Positions 56,377 through 64,000 of a DNA stretch of 64,000 nucleotides are shown piece by piece. The position numbers were made by a program, and so were the translations under genes. The DNA lies in the NCBI RefSeq assembly GCF_902498915.1, contig NZ_CABVLQ010000001.1; one strand, 5' to 3'. The notes under the pieces were generated by a model. The model saw nothing but the letters and a program-made list of their open reading frames with translations, was not told the origin of the DNA and did not search any database. The first letter of the stretch is position 1; each line of letters starts with the position of its first letter. The DNA comes from Escherichia ruysiae (GTDB taxonomy: Bacteria; Pseudomonadota; Gammaproteobacteria; Enterobacterales; Enterobacteriaceae).

Positions 56377-58443
56377 TTATTCAGATTGTTCGAGTGATTT
56401 GATGTAGTCGTAGATCGCCAATTGCGCCCGTACTTTGCGGCGGTTACCACGGGGGACGTAGCGATTACTGAGTTCTTTATCGATATAACGCGCTTTGACC
56501 GTGTCGCTGAACAGAATTTCGATGATGTCCAGCACCCGCTGCTTCAGTCGGGGATCGAGTAGCGGTGTAGCCACTTCAATACGATAATCAATATTGCGTG
56601 TCATCCAGTCGGCGGAAGAAAGGTAAACTTTTTTATCGCCGCCGTTTTCAAAAATATAAACCCGATCATGTTCAAGGTAACGATCGACAATACTAATAGC
56701 ACGAATATTGTCGCTAATACCTTCCAGATTGGGGATCAGCGAACACATTCCGCGTACCAGTAGATTTACCGGCACGCCGGAACTGGAGGCCGCATACAGT
56801 CGATCGACCAGACCTTTATCGACCAGGTTATTCAGTTTCAGGGTAATACCGCAAGGCAGCCCTTGTTGAGCGTTGGCTATCTCACGATCCACCATTTCAT
56901 ACAGCAAACGACGGGAGTTTTGCGGCGACACCATTAAATAATCGAAAGTCACCGGACGGTATGGATTTTCAATAAAGTTGAACACCCGCCGTACTTCGTT
57001 GGTGATGCGCGCATCGGCGGTCAGCAGTGAGTAGTCGGTATAAAGACGCGCGGTTTTTTCATTAAAGTTCCCGGTTCCGATATGCGCGTAACGCACGACT
57101 TCGCCGTTTTCTTTACGTGAAATCAGGAACAGTTTGGCGTGAATTTTCAGCCCCGGCGCAGAGAAAATCACGTGTACGCCCGCTTCAGTCAGCCGTTTTG
57201 CCCAGTGAATGTTGGCTTCTTCATCGAAACGCGCCTGTAACTCAACCACCACGGTGACTTTCTTACCGTTGTGAGCGGCGTGGATCATCGAGTCGATGAT
57301 GCGCGAATCTTTCGCTACGCGGTAAATGTTAATTTTAATCGCCAGTACGCTTGGGTCGAACGAGGCCTGGCGTAGCAGTTCCAGCACATGTTCAAAAGTG
57401 TGATAAGGATAATAGAGCAGCACATCGTGTTCGCGAATGGCATCAAAACCGTTACGGAACTGGGCTTTATCAAACCAAATGTGGCGTAAACGTGGCAGTG
57501 GCTTATTCACCAGATTCGCTTTGCCGACATTGGGGAAATTAATAAAGTCTTTAAAATTATGATAACGACCACCGGGTACGATGGAGTCGTAGCGGGAAAT
57601 CGTCAGTTTTTCGCGCAACACCTCAACCAGAGCACTGGGCATATCGCGCTGATAAACAAAACGCACCGGTTCTGCGGTTAAACGCTGCTTCAGACTGGAA
57701 GACATCAGCTCCATCAGGCTGGCTTCCATCTCGTGCACTAAATCGTATTCAGCATCGCGGGTCATCTTCATTGAATAGGCATTCAGCGCGTCATAATCAA
57801 AGAAGCCTTTGAAAATATCATCAAGGCAGTAACGCAGAATGTTATCCAGAAGAATCATAGGCTTGCGTCTGCGCGGTGCTTCCGGCGGCAAATTCACAAA
57901 GCGCGGCACTTTATCTGAGGGGATCTCCAGCAGCGCGTAACGAATAGTGTCGCCACGGATAATTTCTACCGCCAGATAGGTGTAGTCATCTTTCAGGAAC
58001 TGCACTAAGTCAGTGTCAGGGTTGATTAGAATCGGCGTAATGTGCTGACGCAGATACTGCTTAAAATAATGACGCAGCCAGTTTTGTTGATTGACAGAGA
58101 GCTGGCGTTCATTAATCAGGAAAATCTGGTTGCGCGCCATCTCCAGCAACAGTTCGTTGTAGAGGCCGTCGAATTCCTGATCGGCTTTCAGCACGCGGGA
58201 TTGAATTTTGCCCAGCAAATGGCGGGAATGAGAATTAGAACCTTGTTCTTCGCTAATAATGATGCGTCGCTTCAGTTCAGCGAAGCGGACTTTATAGAAC
58301 TCATCAAGGTTATTGGAATAGATCCCCAGGAAACGCATCCTTTCAATCAGCGGGTTAGATTTGTCCGCCGCTTCCTGAAGCACGCGTTCATTGAACGATA
58401 ACCAACTGAGCTCTTTTTCGATGTATAGCTTTTCCTGACCCAT
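56377..58443 (-). CDS. ppk: Ppk, polyphosphate kinase
   Basis: A 688-residue membrane-associated enzyme making polyphosphate from ATP. The four-domain architecture is complete. The autophosphorylated histidine lies in YAHIGTGNFNEKTARLYTD (near 435), with the second active-site histidine near residue 592 (YLEHDRVYIFEN). Located directly upstream of ppx in one operon. Confidence 0.98.
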   Translation of the reverse strand: MGQEKLYIEKELSWLSFNERVLQEAADKSNPLIERMRFLGIYSNNLDEFYKVRFAELKRRIIISEEQGSNSHSRHLLGKIQSRVLKADQEFDGLYNELLLEMARNQIFLINERQLSVNQQNWLRHYFKQYLRQHITPILINPDTDLVQFLKDDYTYLAVEIIRGDTIRYALLEIPSDKVPRFVNLPPEAPRRRKPMILLDNILRYCLDDIFKGFFDYDALNAYSMKMTRDAEYDLVHEMEASLMELMSSSLKQRLTAEPVRFVYQRDMPSALVEVLREKLTISRYDSIVPGGRYHNFKDFINFPNVGKANLVNKPLPRLRHIWFDKAQFRNGFDAIREHDVLLYYPYHTFEHVLELLRQASFDPSVLAIKINIYRVAKDSRIIDSMIHAAHNGKKVTVVVELQARFDEEANIHWAKRLTEAGVHVIFSAPGLKIHAKLFLISRKENGEVVRYAHIGTGNFNEKTARLYTDYSLLTADARITNEVRRVFNFIENPYRPVTFDYLMVSPQNSRRLLYEMVDREIANAQQGLPCGITLKLNNLVDKGLVDRLYAASSSGVPVNLLVRGMCSLIPNLEGISDNIRAISIVDRYLEHDRVYIFENGGDKKVYLSSADWMTRNIDYRIEVATPLLDPRLKQRVLDIIEILFSDTVKARYIDKELSNRYVPRGNRRKVRAQLAIYDYIKSLEQSE

Positions 58444-58572
58444 TACCACTTTTACTCCGTTTTATTCACGGGACACTGCCTGGATATTATGGCGAGCAAT
58501 ATTGGCAGATGTCCAACTATGCCAGAAAAGGGAGAAAAAAACTGCTGGAGCCTGCGATTTACAGGTGAATTG

Positions 58573-58602
58573 AAAAACGCCAACGCAGGGCTGGCGCTTT
58601 AA
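58573..58602 (-). terminator. purMN terminator
   Basis: On the minus strand AAAGCGCCAGC pairs with the GTTGGCGTTTTT side around CCTGC, with a T run, just after purN. Confidence 0.8.
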
Positions 58603-58613
58603 CTACGGCGGCG

Positions 58614-59252
58614 TTACTCGTCGGCAGCGTAGCCCTGCGGCGGCAGACGCTGACCATCCAGCCACGCGGCGTTTTCGTGCATCTTCAGACGACCATCGGC
58701 AAACCAGCTAATCACCAGCGGATAAATAGCGTGCTCCTGGGTTTGTACGCGGGCGGTGATTTCATCTTCTGTATCACCGGCAAATACCGGGACTTTTGCC
58801 TGTAAAATAACCGGCCCACCGTCCAGTTCATCGGTAACGAAATGCACCGATGTACCGTGTTCCTCGTCGCCATTTTCCAGCGCCTGACGATGGGTGTGCA
58901 AACCGGGATATTTTGGCAGCAGGGAAGGGTGAATGTTCAGCAAACGACCAGCATAGTGGGAGACAAACGCCGGGCTGAGAATGCGCATAAAACCGGCCAG
59001 TACAACCACGTCGGGAGCGTACATATCGATCTCGTGAATCAACTCCCGGTCATAGGCTTCACGACTGTCAAACGCGCTGGCGATGAGCGTATGCGTTGCA
59101 ATACCGGCTTTGCGGGCGCGTTCAAGGCCGAACGCGTCGGCCTTATTACTGAAAACTGCCCGTAGGGTGCCTTTAATTTTGTTGGTTTTGCAGGCGTCTA
59201 TAATTGCCTGCAAGTTACTTCCGTTGCCGGAAATAAGCACCACAATATTCAT
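58614..59252 (-). CDS. purN: PurN, phosphoribosylglycinamide formyltransferase
   Basis: A 212-residue folate-dependent formyltransferase, step three of purine synthesis. Substrate-binding SGNGSNLQAI at the N-terminus, catalytic region NIHPSLLPKYPG near residue 106 and the Asp in HFVTDELDGGPVI near residue 144 are all present. Its start overlaps the purM stop by one base, so translation is coupled. Confidence 0.98.
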   Translation of the reverse strand: MNIVVLISGNGSNLQAIIDACKTNKIKGTLRAVFSNKADAFGLERARKAGIATHTLIASAFDSREAYDRELIHEIDMYAPDVVVLAGFMRILSPAFVSHYAGRLLNIHPSLLPKYPGLHTHRQALENGDEEHGTSVHFVTDELDGGPVILQAKVPVFAGDTEDEITARVQTQEHAIYPLVISWFADGRLKMHENAAWLDGQRLPPQGYAADE

Positions 59253-60289
59253 TATTCGATAACCACGCGTTGTTCGGAATCAGAGGCTTTGATGATACCG
59301 ATTTTCCACGCGTTTTCACCGTTGGCATTAAGCAGAGTGAGAGCTTTGTCCACTTCCGGAGCAGGCAGGGCGATAATCATCCCGACGCCGCAGTTGAAGG
59401 TGCGATACATTTCATGGCGCTCGACATTACCCGCCGTTTGCAGCCAGTTGAACACTTCCGGCCACTGCCAGGAGGATTCATCAATGACTGCCTGAGTGTT
59501 TTCCGGCAATACGCGCGGAATATTTTCCCAGAAGCCGCCACCGGTCAGGTGCGCAATAGCGTGCACGTCGACCTTTTCGATCAACTCCAGCACTGACTTC
59601 ACGTAAATGCGGGTCGGTGCCAACAGATGATCGGCTAATGGCTTACCATCAAGTTCGGTGGTTTGTGGATCACAACCGCTGACTTCGAGAATTTTGCGCA
59701 CCAGCGAATAGCCGTTCGAATGCGGGCCGCTGGAGCCAAGCGCAATCAGCACATCGCCGTCGCTGACTTTAGAACCGTCGATGATTTCTGATTTTTCTAC
59801 CACGCCAACGCAGAAACCCGCAACGTCATAATCTTCACCGTGATACATCCCCGGCATTTCCGCCGTTTCGCCACCTACCAGCGAACACCCGGATTGCAGA
59901 CAACCTTCGGCGATGCCGCTGATCACTGATGAAGCAGTATCGACATCTAATTTTCCGGTTGCGTAATAGTCGAGGAAAAACAGCGGCTCAGCGCCTTGCA
60001 CCACCAGGTCATTAACGCACATGGCGACCAGATCGATACCAATGGTGTCGTGACGTTTTAAGTCCATTGCCAGGCGCAGCTTGGTGCCTACACCGTCAGT
60101 GCCGGAAACCAGCACGGGTTCACGATATTTTTGCGGCAACGCACACAGCGCACCGAAGCCGCCCAGACCGCCCATCACTTCCGGGCGACGCGTTTTCTTC
60201 ACTACGCCTTTGATTCTTCCAACCAGAGCATTACCTGCGTCTATATCAACACCGGCATCTTTGTAGCTAAGAGAGGTTTTATCGGTCAC
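59252..60289 (-). CDS. purM: PurM, phosphoribosylformylglycinamidine cyclo-ligase
   Basis: A 345-residue ATP-dependent AIR synthase, step five of purine synthesis. It has the family's glycine-rich SGTDGVGTKL and SLVGGETAEMPGMY regions. The start is GTG with GGGGA about nine bases upstream, giving the known MTDKTSLSYKDAG terminus. An earlier GTG five codons upstream is less well placed. Confidence 0.97.
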   Translation of the reverse strand: MTDKTSLSYKDAGVDIDAGNALVGRIKGVVKKTRRPEVMGGLGGFGALCALPQKYREPVLVSGTDGVGTKLRLAMDLKRHDTIGIDLVAMCVNDLVVQGAEPLFFLDYYATGKLDVDTASSVISGIAEGCLQSGCSLVGGETAEMPGMYHGEDYDVAGFCVGVVEKSEIIDGSKVSDGDVLIALGSSGPHSNGYSLVRKILEVSGCDPQTTELDGKPLADHLLAPTRIYVKSVLELIEKVDVHAIAHLTGGGFWENIPRVLPENTQAVIDESSWQWPEVFNWLQTAGNVERHEMYRTFNCGVGMIIALPAPEVDKALTLLNANGENAWKIGIIKASDSEQRVVIE

Positions 60290-60352
60290 TGCTTGGGTCC
60301 CCACGCGTTACTTGCGGTAGAAAAATAAAATTCGGCGCAATTCTAACAGGGA

Positions 60353-60368
60353 AAGCAAACGTTTGCGA
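60353..60368 (-). promoter_or_regulatory. PurR operator of purMN
   Basis: AAGCAAACGTTTGCGA contains the perfect palindrome GCAAACGTTTGC, the PurR consensus core. It should repress purMN when hypoxanthine or guanine is available. Confidence 0.9.
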
Positions 60369-60544
60369 GACTGCTTTACATAACCTTTTTTAACCTCTTT
60401 TTACCGAGAGAGTGACAAAAAAAATGTGTACATAGAGCGGATGAATGATTTTTTGCCAGGATAATTACCACTATTAACTATTTGATTATAAAATAACTTT
60501 ATCTAAAATCTTTATGATCTTGACTGAGGTCAACGAAAATAATA

Positions 60545-60588
60545 TTGCCGCCTTGAAGAAAGGCGGTATAATCCGTCGATTTTTTTTG
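60545..60588 (+). promoter_or_regulatory. upp promoter with initially transcribed T tract
   Basis: TTGCCG (60545-60550) and TATAAT (60567-60572) are spaced 16 bases. The start region is GA followed by eight T residues (60580-60587). In E. coli this tract allows UTP-dependent reiterative transcription, lowering upp expression when UTP is plentiful. Confidence 0.85.
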
Positions 60589-60613
60589 TGGCTGCCCTCA
60601 AAGGAGAAAGAGT

Positions 60614-61240
60614 ATGAAGATCGTGGAAGTCAAACACCCACTCGTCAAACACAAGCTGGGACTGATGCGTGAGCAAGATATCAGCACCAAGCGCTTTCGC
60701 GAACTCGCTTCCGAAGTGGGTAGCCTGCTGACTTACGAAGCGACCGCTGACCTCGAAACTGAAAAAGTAACCATCGAAGGCTGGAACGGCCCGGTGGAAA
60801 TCGACCAGATTAAAGGTAAGAAAATTACCGTGGTGCCGATTCTGCGCGCTGGTCTGGGGATGATGGATGGCGTGCTGGAAAACGTTCCGAGCGCGCGCAT
60901 CAGCGTAGTCGGTATGTACCGTAATGAAGAAACGCTGGAACCAGTACCGTACTTCCAGAAACTGGTTTCTAACATCGATGAGCGTATGGCGCTGATCGTT
61001 GACCCAATGCTGGCAACCGGTGGTTCCGTTATCGCGACTATCGACCTGCTGAAAAAAGCGGGCTGCAGCAGCATCAAAGTTCTGGTGCTGGTCGCTGCAC
61101 CAGAAGGTATCGCTGCGCTGGAAAAAGCGCACCCGGACGTCGAGCTATATACTGCATCGATTGACCAGGGATTGAACGAGCACGGATACATTATTCCGGG
61201 TCTTGGCGATGCCGGTGACAAAATCTTTGGTACAAAATAA
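60614..61240 (+). CDS. upp: Upp, uracil phosphoribosyltransferase
   Basis: A 208-residue enzyme making UMP from uracil and PRPP. The PRPP-binding motif [11 protein letters not shown] near residue 131 and the C-terminal uracil-binding [11 protein letters not shown] are visible. First gene of the upp-uraA salvage operon. Confidence 0.98.
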
Positions 61241-61255
61241 AGAATAAAAATAATT

Positions 61256-61286
61256 AAAGCCGACTTTAAGAGTCGGCTTTTTTTTG
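61256..61286 (+). terminator. Terminator-like hairpin between upp and uraA
   Basis: Arms AAAGCCGAC and GTCGGCTTT are followed by a T run. It may attenuate uraA relative to upp. Confidence 0.8.
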
Positions 61287-61325
61287 AGTAAAGCGCCTAT
61301 AACACATAATACAGAGGAATATACT

Positions 61326-62615
61326 ATGACGCGCCGTGCTATCGGGGTGAGTGAAAGACCGCCACTTTTACAGACAATCCCGCTTAGTTTGCAACATTTG
61401 TTCGCCATGTTTGGTGCAACCGTCCTGGTGCCCGTCTTATTTCATATTAACCCGGCGACTGTACTGTTATTTAACGGTATCGGGACGCTGCTGTATCTCT
61501 TCATCTGTAAAGGGAAAATCCCGGCTTATCTTGGTTCCAGCTTTGCCTTTATTTCACCGGTATTGTTACTGTTGCCATTGGGATATGAAGTCGCGCTGGG
61601 CGGCTTTATTATGTGCGGCGTGCTGTTCTGCCTGGTCTCTTTCATCGTGAAGAAAGCGGGAACCGGCTGGCTGGACGTGCTGTTTCCACCTGCGGCAATG
61701 GGCGCAATCGTTGCCGTCATCGGTCTGGAGCTGGCGGGCGTAGCTGCCGGTATGGCGGGGTTACTCCCGGCTGAAGGGCAAACGCCAGACTCCAAAACCA
61801 TCATCATCTCCATTACCACCCTGGCGGTTACGGTTTTAGGTTCCGTGCTGTTTCGTGGTTTCCTGGCAATTATCCCGATTTTAATTGGCGTGCTGGTGGG
61901 TTACGCGCTCTCCTTCGCCATGGGAATTGTCGATACCACGCCGATTATTAATGCTCACTGGTTTGCGCTGCCAACCCTCTATACGCCGCGCTTCGAGTGG
62001 TTCGCTATTCTGACTATTCTGCCAGCGGCATTAGTGGTTATTGCCGAACACGTAGGTCACCTGGTAGTAACGGCTAACATTGTCAAAAAGGATTTGCTGC
62101 GCGATCCAGGTCTGCACCGTTCGATGTTCGCTAACGGCCTGTCGACTGTGATCTCCGGCTTCTTTGGCTCCACGCCAAACACCACCTACGGGGAAAACAT
62201 TGGCGTGATGGCGATCACCCGTGTTTACAGTACCTGGGTTATCGGCGGCGCGGCGATTTTTGCTATCCTGCTTTCCTGCGTCGGTAAACTGGCGGCTGCT
62301 ATCCAGATGATCCCATTGCCGGTGATGGGCGGCGTTTCGCTGCTGCTTTACGGTGTCATCGGTGCTTCCGGTATTCGTGTGTTGATCGAATCGAAAGTGG
62401 ATTACAACAAAGCACAGAACCTGATCCTGACTTCCGTGATTTTGATCATCGGCGTCAGTGGTGCCAAGGTAAACATCGGCGCGGCGGAGCTGAAAGGCAT
62501 GGCGCTGGCGACTATCGTCGGTATCGGCTTAAGCCTGATCTTCAAACTGATTAGCGTGCTGCGCCCTGAAGAAGTGGTGCTGGACGCAGAAGACGCAGAT
62601 ATAACAGACAAATAA
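61326..62615 (+). CDS. uraA: UraA, uracil:proton symporter
   Basis: A 429-residue inner-membrane transporter of the NAT/NCS2 family with 14 hydrophobic segments. Functional residues fall in VVIAEHVGHLV (near residue 241) and GSTPNTTYGENIGVMA (near residue 282). I start at MTRRAIGVSERPPLL, which follows AGAGGAA; an ORF extension of 14 codons overlaps the terminator hairpin. Confidence 0.97.
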   Translation: MTRRAIGVSERPPLLQTIPLSLQHLFAMFGATVLVPVLFHINPATVLLFNGIGTLLYLFICKGKIPAYLGSSFAFISPVLLLLPLGYEVALGGFIMCGVLFCLVSFIVKKAGTGWLDVLFPPAAMGAIVAVIGLELAGVAAGMAGLLPAEGQTPDSKTIIISITTLAVTVLGSVLFRGFLAIIPILIGVLVGYALSFAMGIVDTTPIINAHWFALPTLYTPRFEWFAILTILPAALVVIAEHVGHLVVTANIVKKDLLRDPGLHRSMFANGLSTVISGFFGSTPNTTYGENIGVMAITRVYSTWVIGGAAIFAILLSCVGKLAAAIQMIPLPVMGGVSLLLYGVIGASGIRVLIESKVDYNKAQNLILTSVILIIGVSGAKVNIGAAELKGMALATIVGIGLSLIFKLISVLRPEEVVLDAEDADITDK

Positions 62616-62621
62616 TGTACC

Positions 62622-62645
62622 GACCGGGCAGTGCTGCTGCCCGGT
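62622..62645 (+). terminator. Hairpin after uraA
   Basis: Arms CCGGGCAG and CTGCCCGG pair around TGCTG. The tail is TTCAAAC, so termination may be weak. Confidence 0.6.
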
Positions 62646-62709
62646 TCAAACATCATGGGATTCTGTGGTAAACTTCTCGCGATTTTGTGAAATCCTGGTT
62701 GAGGTATCT

Positions 62710-63411
62710 CTGAACACACCGGCACAGCTCTCTTTGCCACTTTATCTTCCTGACGACGAAACCTTTGCAAGTTTCTGGCCGGGGGATAACTCCTCTCTAC
62801 TGGCCGCGCTGCAAAACGTGCTGCGTCAGGAACATAGCGGTTACATCTATCTCTGGGCACGCGAAGGCGCGGGGCGCAGCCATCTGCTGCACGCGGCTTG
62901 CGCGGAATTGTCGCAGCGTGGCGATGCGGTGGGCTATGTCCCGCTGGATAAACGCACCTGGTTTGTCCCGGAAGTGCTCGACGGTATGGAGCATTTGTCG
63001 CTGGTTTGCATTGACAATATCGAGTGTATTGCCGGCGATGAGTTGTGGGAGATGGCGATTTTCGATCTCTACAATCGGATTCTGGAGTCGGGCAAAACAC
63101 GGTTGTTGATCACCGGCGATCGTCCACCGCGTCAGTTGAATCTGGGATTACCGGATCTCGCGTCGCGTCTTGACTGGGGGCAGATCTACAAATTGCAGCC
63201 ACTTTCTGATGAAGATAAGTTGCAGGCGCTACAGTTACGCGCGCGTTTGCGTGGTTTTGAACTACCGGAAGATGTGGGACGCTTCTTGCTGAAGCGGCTC
63301 GACAGAGAGATGCGCACGCTATTTATGACACTGGATCAGTTGGATCGTGCGTCGATTACCGCGCAACGTAAGCTGACCATTCCGTTTGTGAAAGAAATTC
63401 TGAAGTTGTAG
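62710..63411 (+). CDS. hda: Hda, DnaA inactivator (RIDA), probable CTG start
   Basis: A 233-residue AAA+ protein that, bound to the DNA sliding clamp, stimulates ATP hydrolysis by DnaA after initiation. The clamp-binding motif QLSLPL is at the N-terminus; the P-loop region is [10 protein letters not shown] and Walker B is LVCIDNIE. No suitable ATG is present. The CTG at 62710 follows GAGG by five bases and gives the length reported for E. coli, where initiation at CUG was shown. An upstream GTG at 62665 would add 15 residues before the clamp motif. Confidence 0.93.
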
Positions 63412-63425
63412 ATAAGGTGTTTATT

Positions 63426-63520
63426 GTCGGATGCGGCGCGAGCGCCTTATCCGACCTACGCGAAGTTAATCCATAGTATTCCTGGGCCGGACAAGACGCG
63501 GCAAGCGTCGCATCCGGCAA
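63426..63520 (+). repeat. Two REP units between hda and yfgD
   Basis: The first has arms GTCGGATGCGGCG and CGCCTTATCCGAC. The second pairs GCCGGACAAGACGC with GCGTCGCATCCGGC. They lie between the convergent genes hda and yfgD. Confidence 0.88.
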
Positions 63521-63548
63521 TGTGCCTTAACTAGCGATGGGGCACATC

Positions 63549-63908
63549 TTAATCCACGATTTCCAGCACTTGCTCCGGTGGACGTCCAATCCGCGCTTTG
63601 CCATTGGCGACCACAATCGGGCGCTCCATCAGCTTCGGATTATCCACCATCGCCTGAATCAGCGCCTCTTCGCTAAGCGAACTGTCAGCCAGGTTCAGCT
63701 CTTTATAAAGATCTTCTTTCTGGCGCATCAATTCACGGGCGCTATTCATCCCCAGCATTTTCAGCAAATCGCGCAGCGTTGCCGCATCGGCGGGAGTCTC
63801 AAGATAGAGCACCACTTCTGGCTCCACGCCGTTTTCTTTCAGCAGTGTCAGCGTTTCCCGGCTCTTTGAACAGCGTGGGTTATGGTAGATTTTTACCTGT
63901 TTGGTCAT
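63549..63908 (-). CDS. yfgD: YfgD, ArsC-family thioredoxin-fold protein
   Basis: A 119-residue ArsC-like protein. HNPRCSKSRETL carries the conserved N-terminal cysteine of arsenate reductases (near residue 13), and RPIVVANGKARIGRPPE near residue 96 contains the Arg of the family. Chromosomal K-12 YfgD has this length; whether it reduces arsenate is not certain. Next to bepA on the same strand. Confidence 0.9.
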   Translation of the reverse strand: MTKQVKIYHNPRCSKSRETLTLLKENGVEPEVVLYLETPADAATLRDLLKMLGMNSARELMRQKEDLYKELNLADSSLSEEALIQAMVDNPKLMERPIVVANGKARIGRPPEQVLEIVD

Positions 63909-63928
63909 TGTTCTTCCTTTAATGCAAA

Positions 63929-64000
63929 TTACATCTTGGTATAAGGCTTAAAGCGTTCCTGCAACTGGCGCAACTGGTCGATGCGCGCATCGTAACGCGC
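63929..64000 (-). CDS. bepA: BepA (YfgC), C-terminal fragment
   Basis: The minus-strand frame running off the right edge ends in RFKPYTKM before a TAA at 63929-63931. This is the C-terminus of the periplasmic M48 metalloprotease/chaperone BepA, which supports outer-membrane protein assembly. Only about 23 residues are visible; identity rests on the tail sequence and on K-12 gene order. Confidence 0.75.
   Translation of the reverse strand, partial: ARYDARIDQLRQLQERFKPYTKM

Larger units (their letters stand above)
60290..60613. promoter_or_regulatory. Divergent purM/upp control region
   Basis: A 324-base spacer. Near purM it has a PurR box with core GCAAACGTTTGC (annotated separately). The middle is AT-rich without a visible gene. 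At the upp side lies a promoter with a T tract. No other element was recognised. Confidence 0.7.

Overview
The window is chromosomal DNA of Escherichia coli or a very close relative. Almost every protein matches, at its expected length, the E. coli K-12 products of the interval from yphE to bepA (yfgC), in the same gene order. It is therefore core chromosome, with a few accessory differences. K-12 comparisons here are from memory, not from an alignment.

Layout. 1-3577: end of yphE, then yphD, yphC, yphB and, on the other strand, yphA (a sugar ABC transporter with putative sugar enzymes, and a DoxX membrane protein). 3578-9090: hcaT, csiE, yfhR, suhB, trmJ. The hcaR-hcaEFCBD genes that separate yphA and hcaT in K-12 are absent. 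9091-15116: the iron-sulfur assembly operon iscR-iscS-iscU-iscA-hscB-hscA-fdx-iscX, with an ERIC element inserted between iscR and iscS. 15143-19154: pepB, sseB, a small RNA and toxin locus (timP plus two TimR/RyfA-like RNAs), and sseA. 19155-28310: yfhM-pbpC (periplasmic macroglobulin and penicillin-binding protein 1C), ndk, rlmN. 28595-35827: rodZ, ispG, hisS, yfgM, bamB, der, yfgJ. 35828-45873: an accessory block absent from K-12, encoding an intimin-like inverse autotransporter (SinH-like), a secreted SinI-like protein and a 2149-residue RatA-like repeat protein. It resembles part of the Salmonella CS54 island, which also lies next to xseA. 45874-54786: xseA, guaB-guaA, yfgI, yfgH, yfgG, pdeF (yfgF). 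54831-63908: ppx-ppk, purN-purM, upp-uraA, hda, arsC-like yfgD, and the last codons of bepA at the right edge.

How the genes work together. The isc genes form one assembly line (regulator, cysteine desulfurase, scaffold, carrier, J-protein, Hsp70, ferredoxin, IscX). guaBA and purMN make purines and carry PurR-type operators; upp-uraA salvage uracil; ppk-ppx make and degrade polyphosphate; yfgM and bamB serve envelope biogenesis.

The most interesting part is sinH-sinI-ratA. SinI appears to be a bridge: its N-terminal module resembles the N-terminus of RatA and its C-terminal module resembles the C-terminus of SinH. RatA carries seven copies of an Ig-like plus lectin-like unit and has no anchor of its own. 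This suggests a three-component surface or secretion system built on the SinH barrel. The second accessory interest is the timP locus, with two related small RNAs, one of which lacks the apparent pairing segment.
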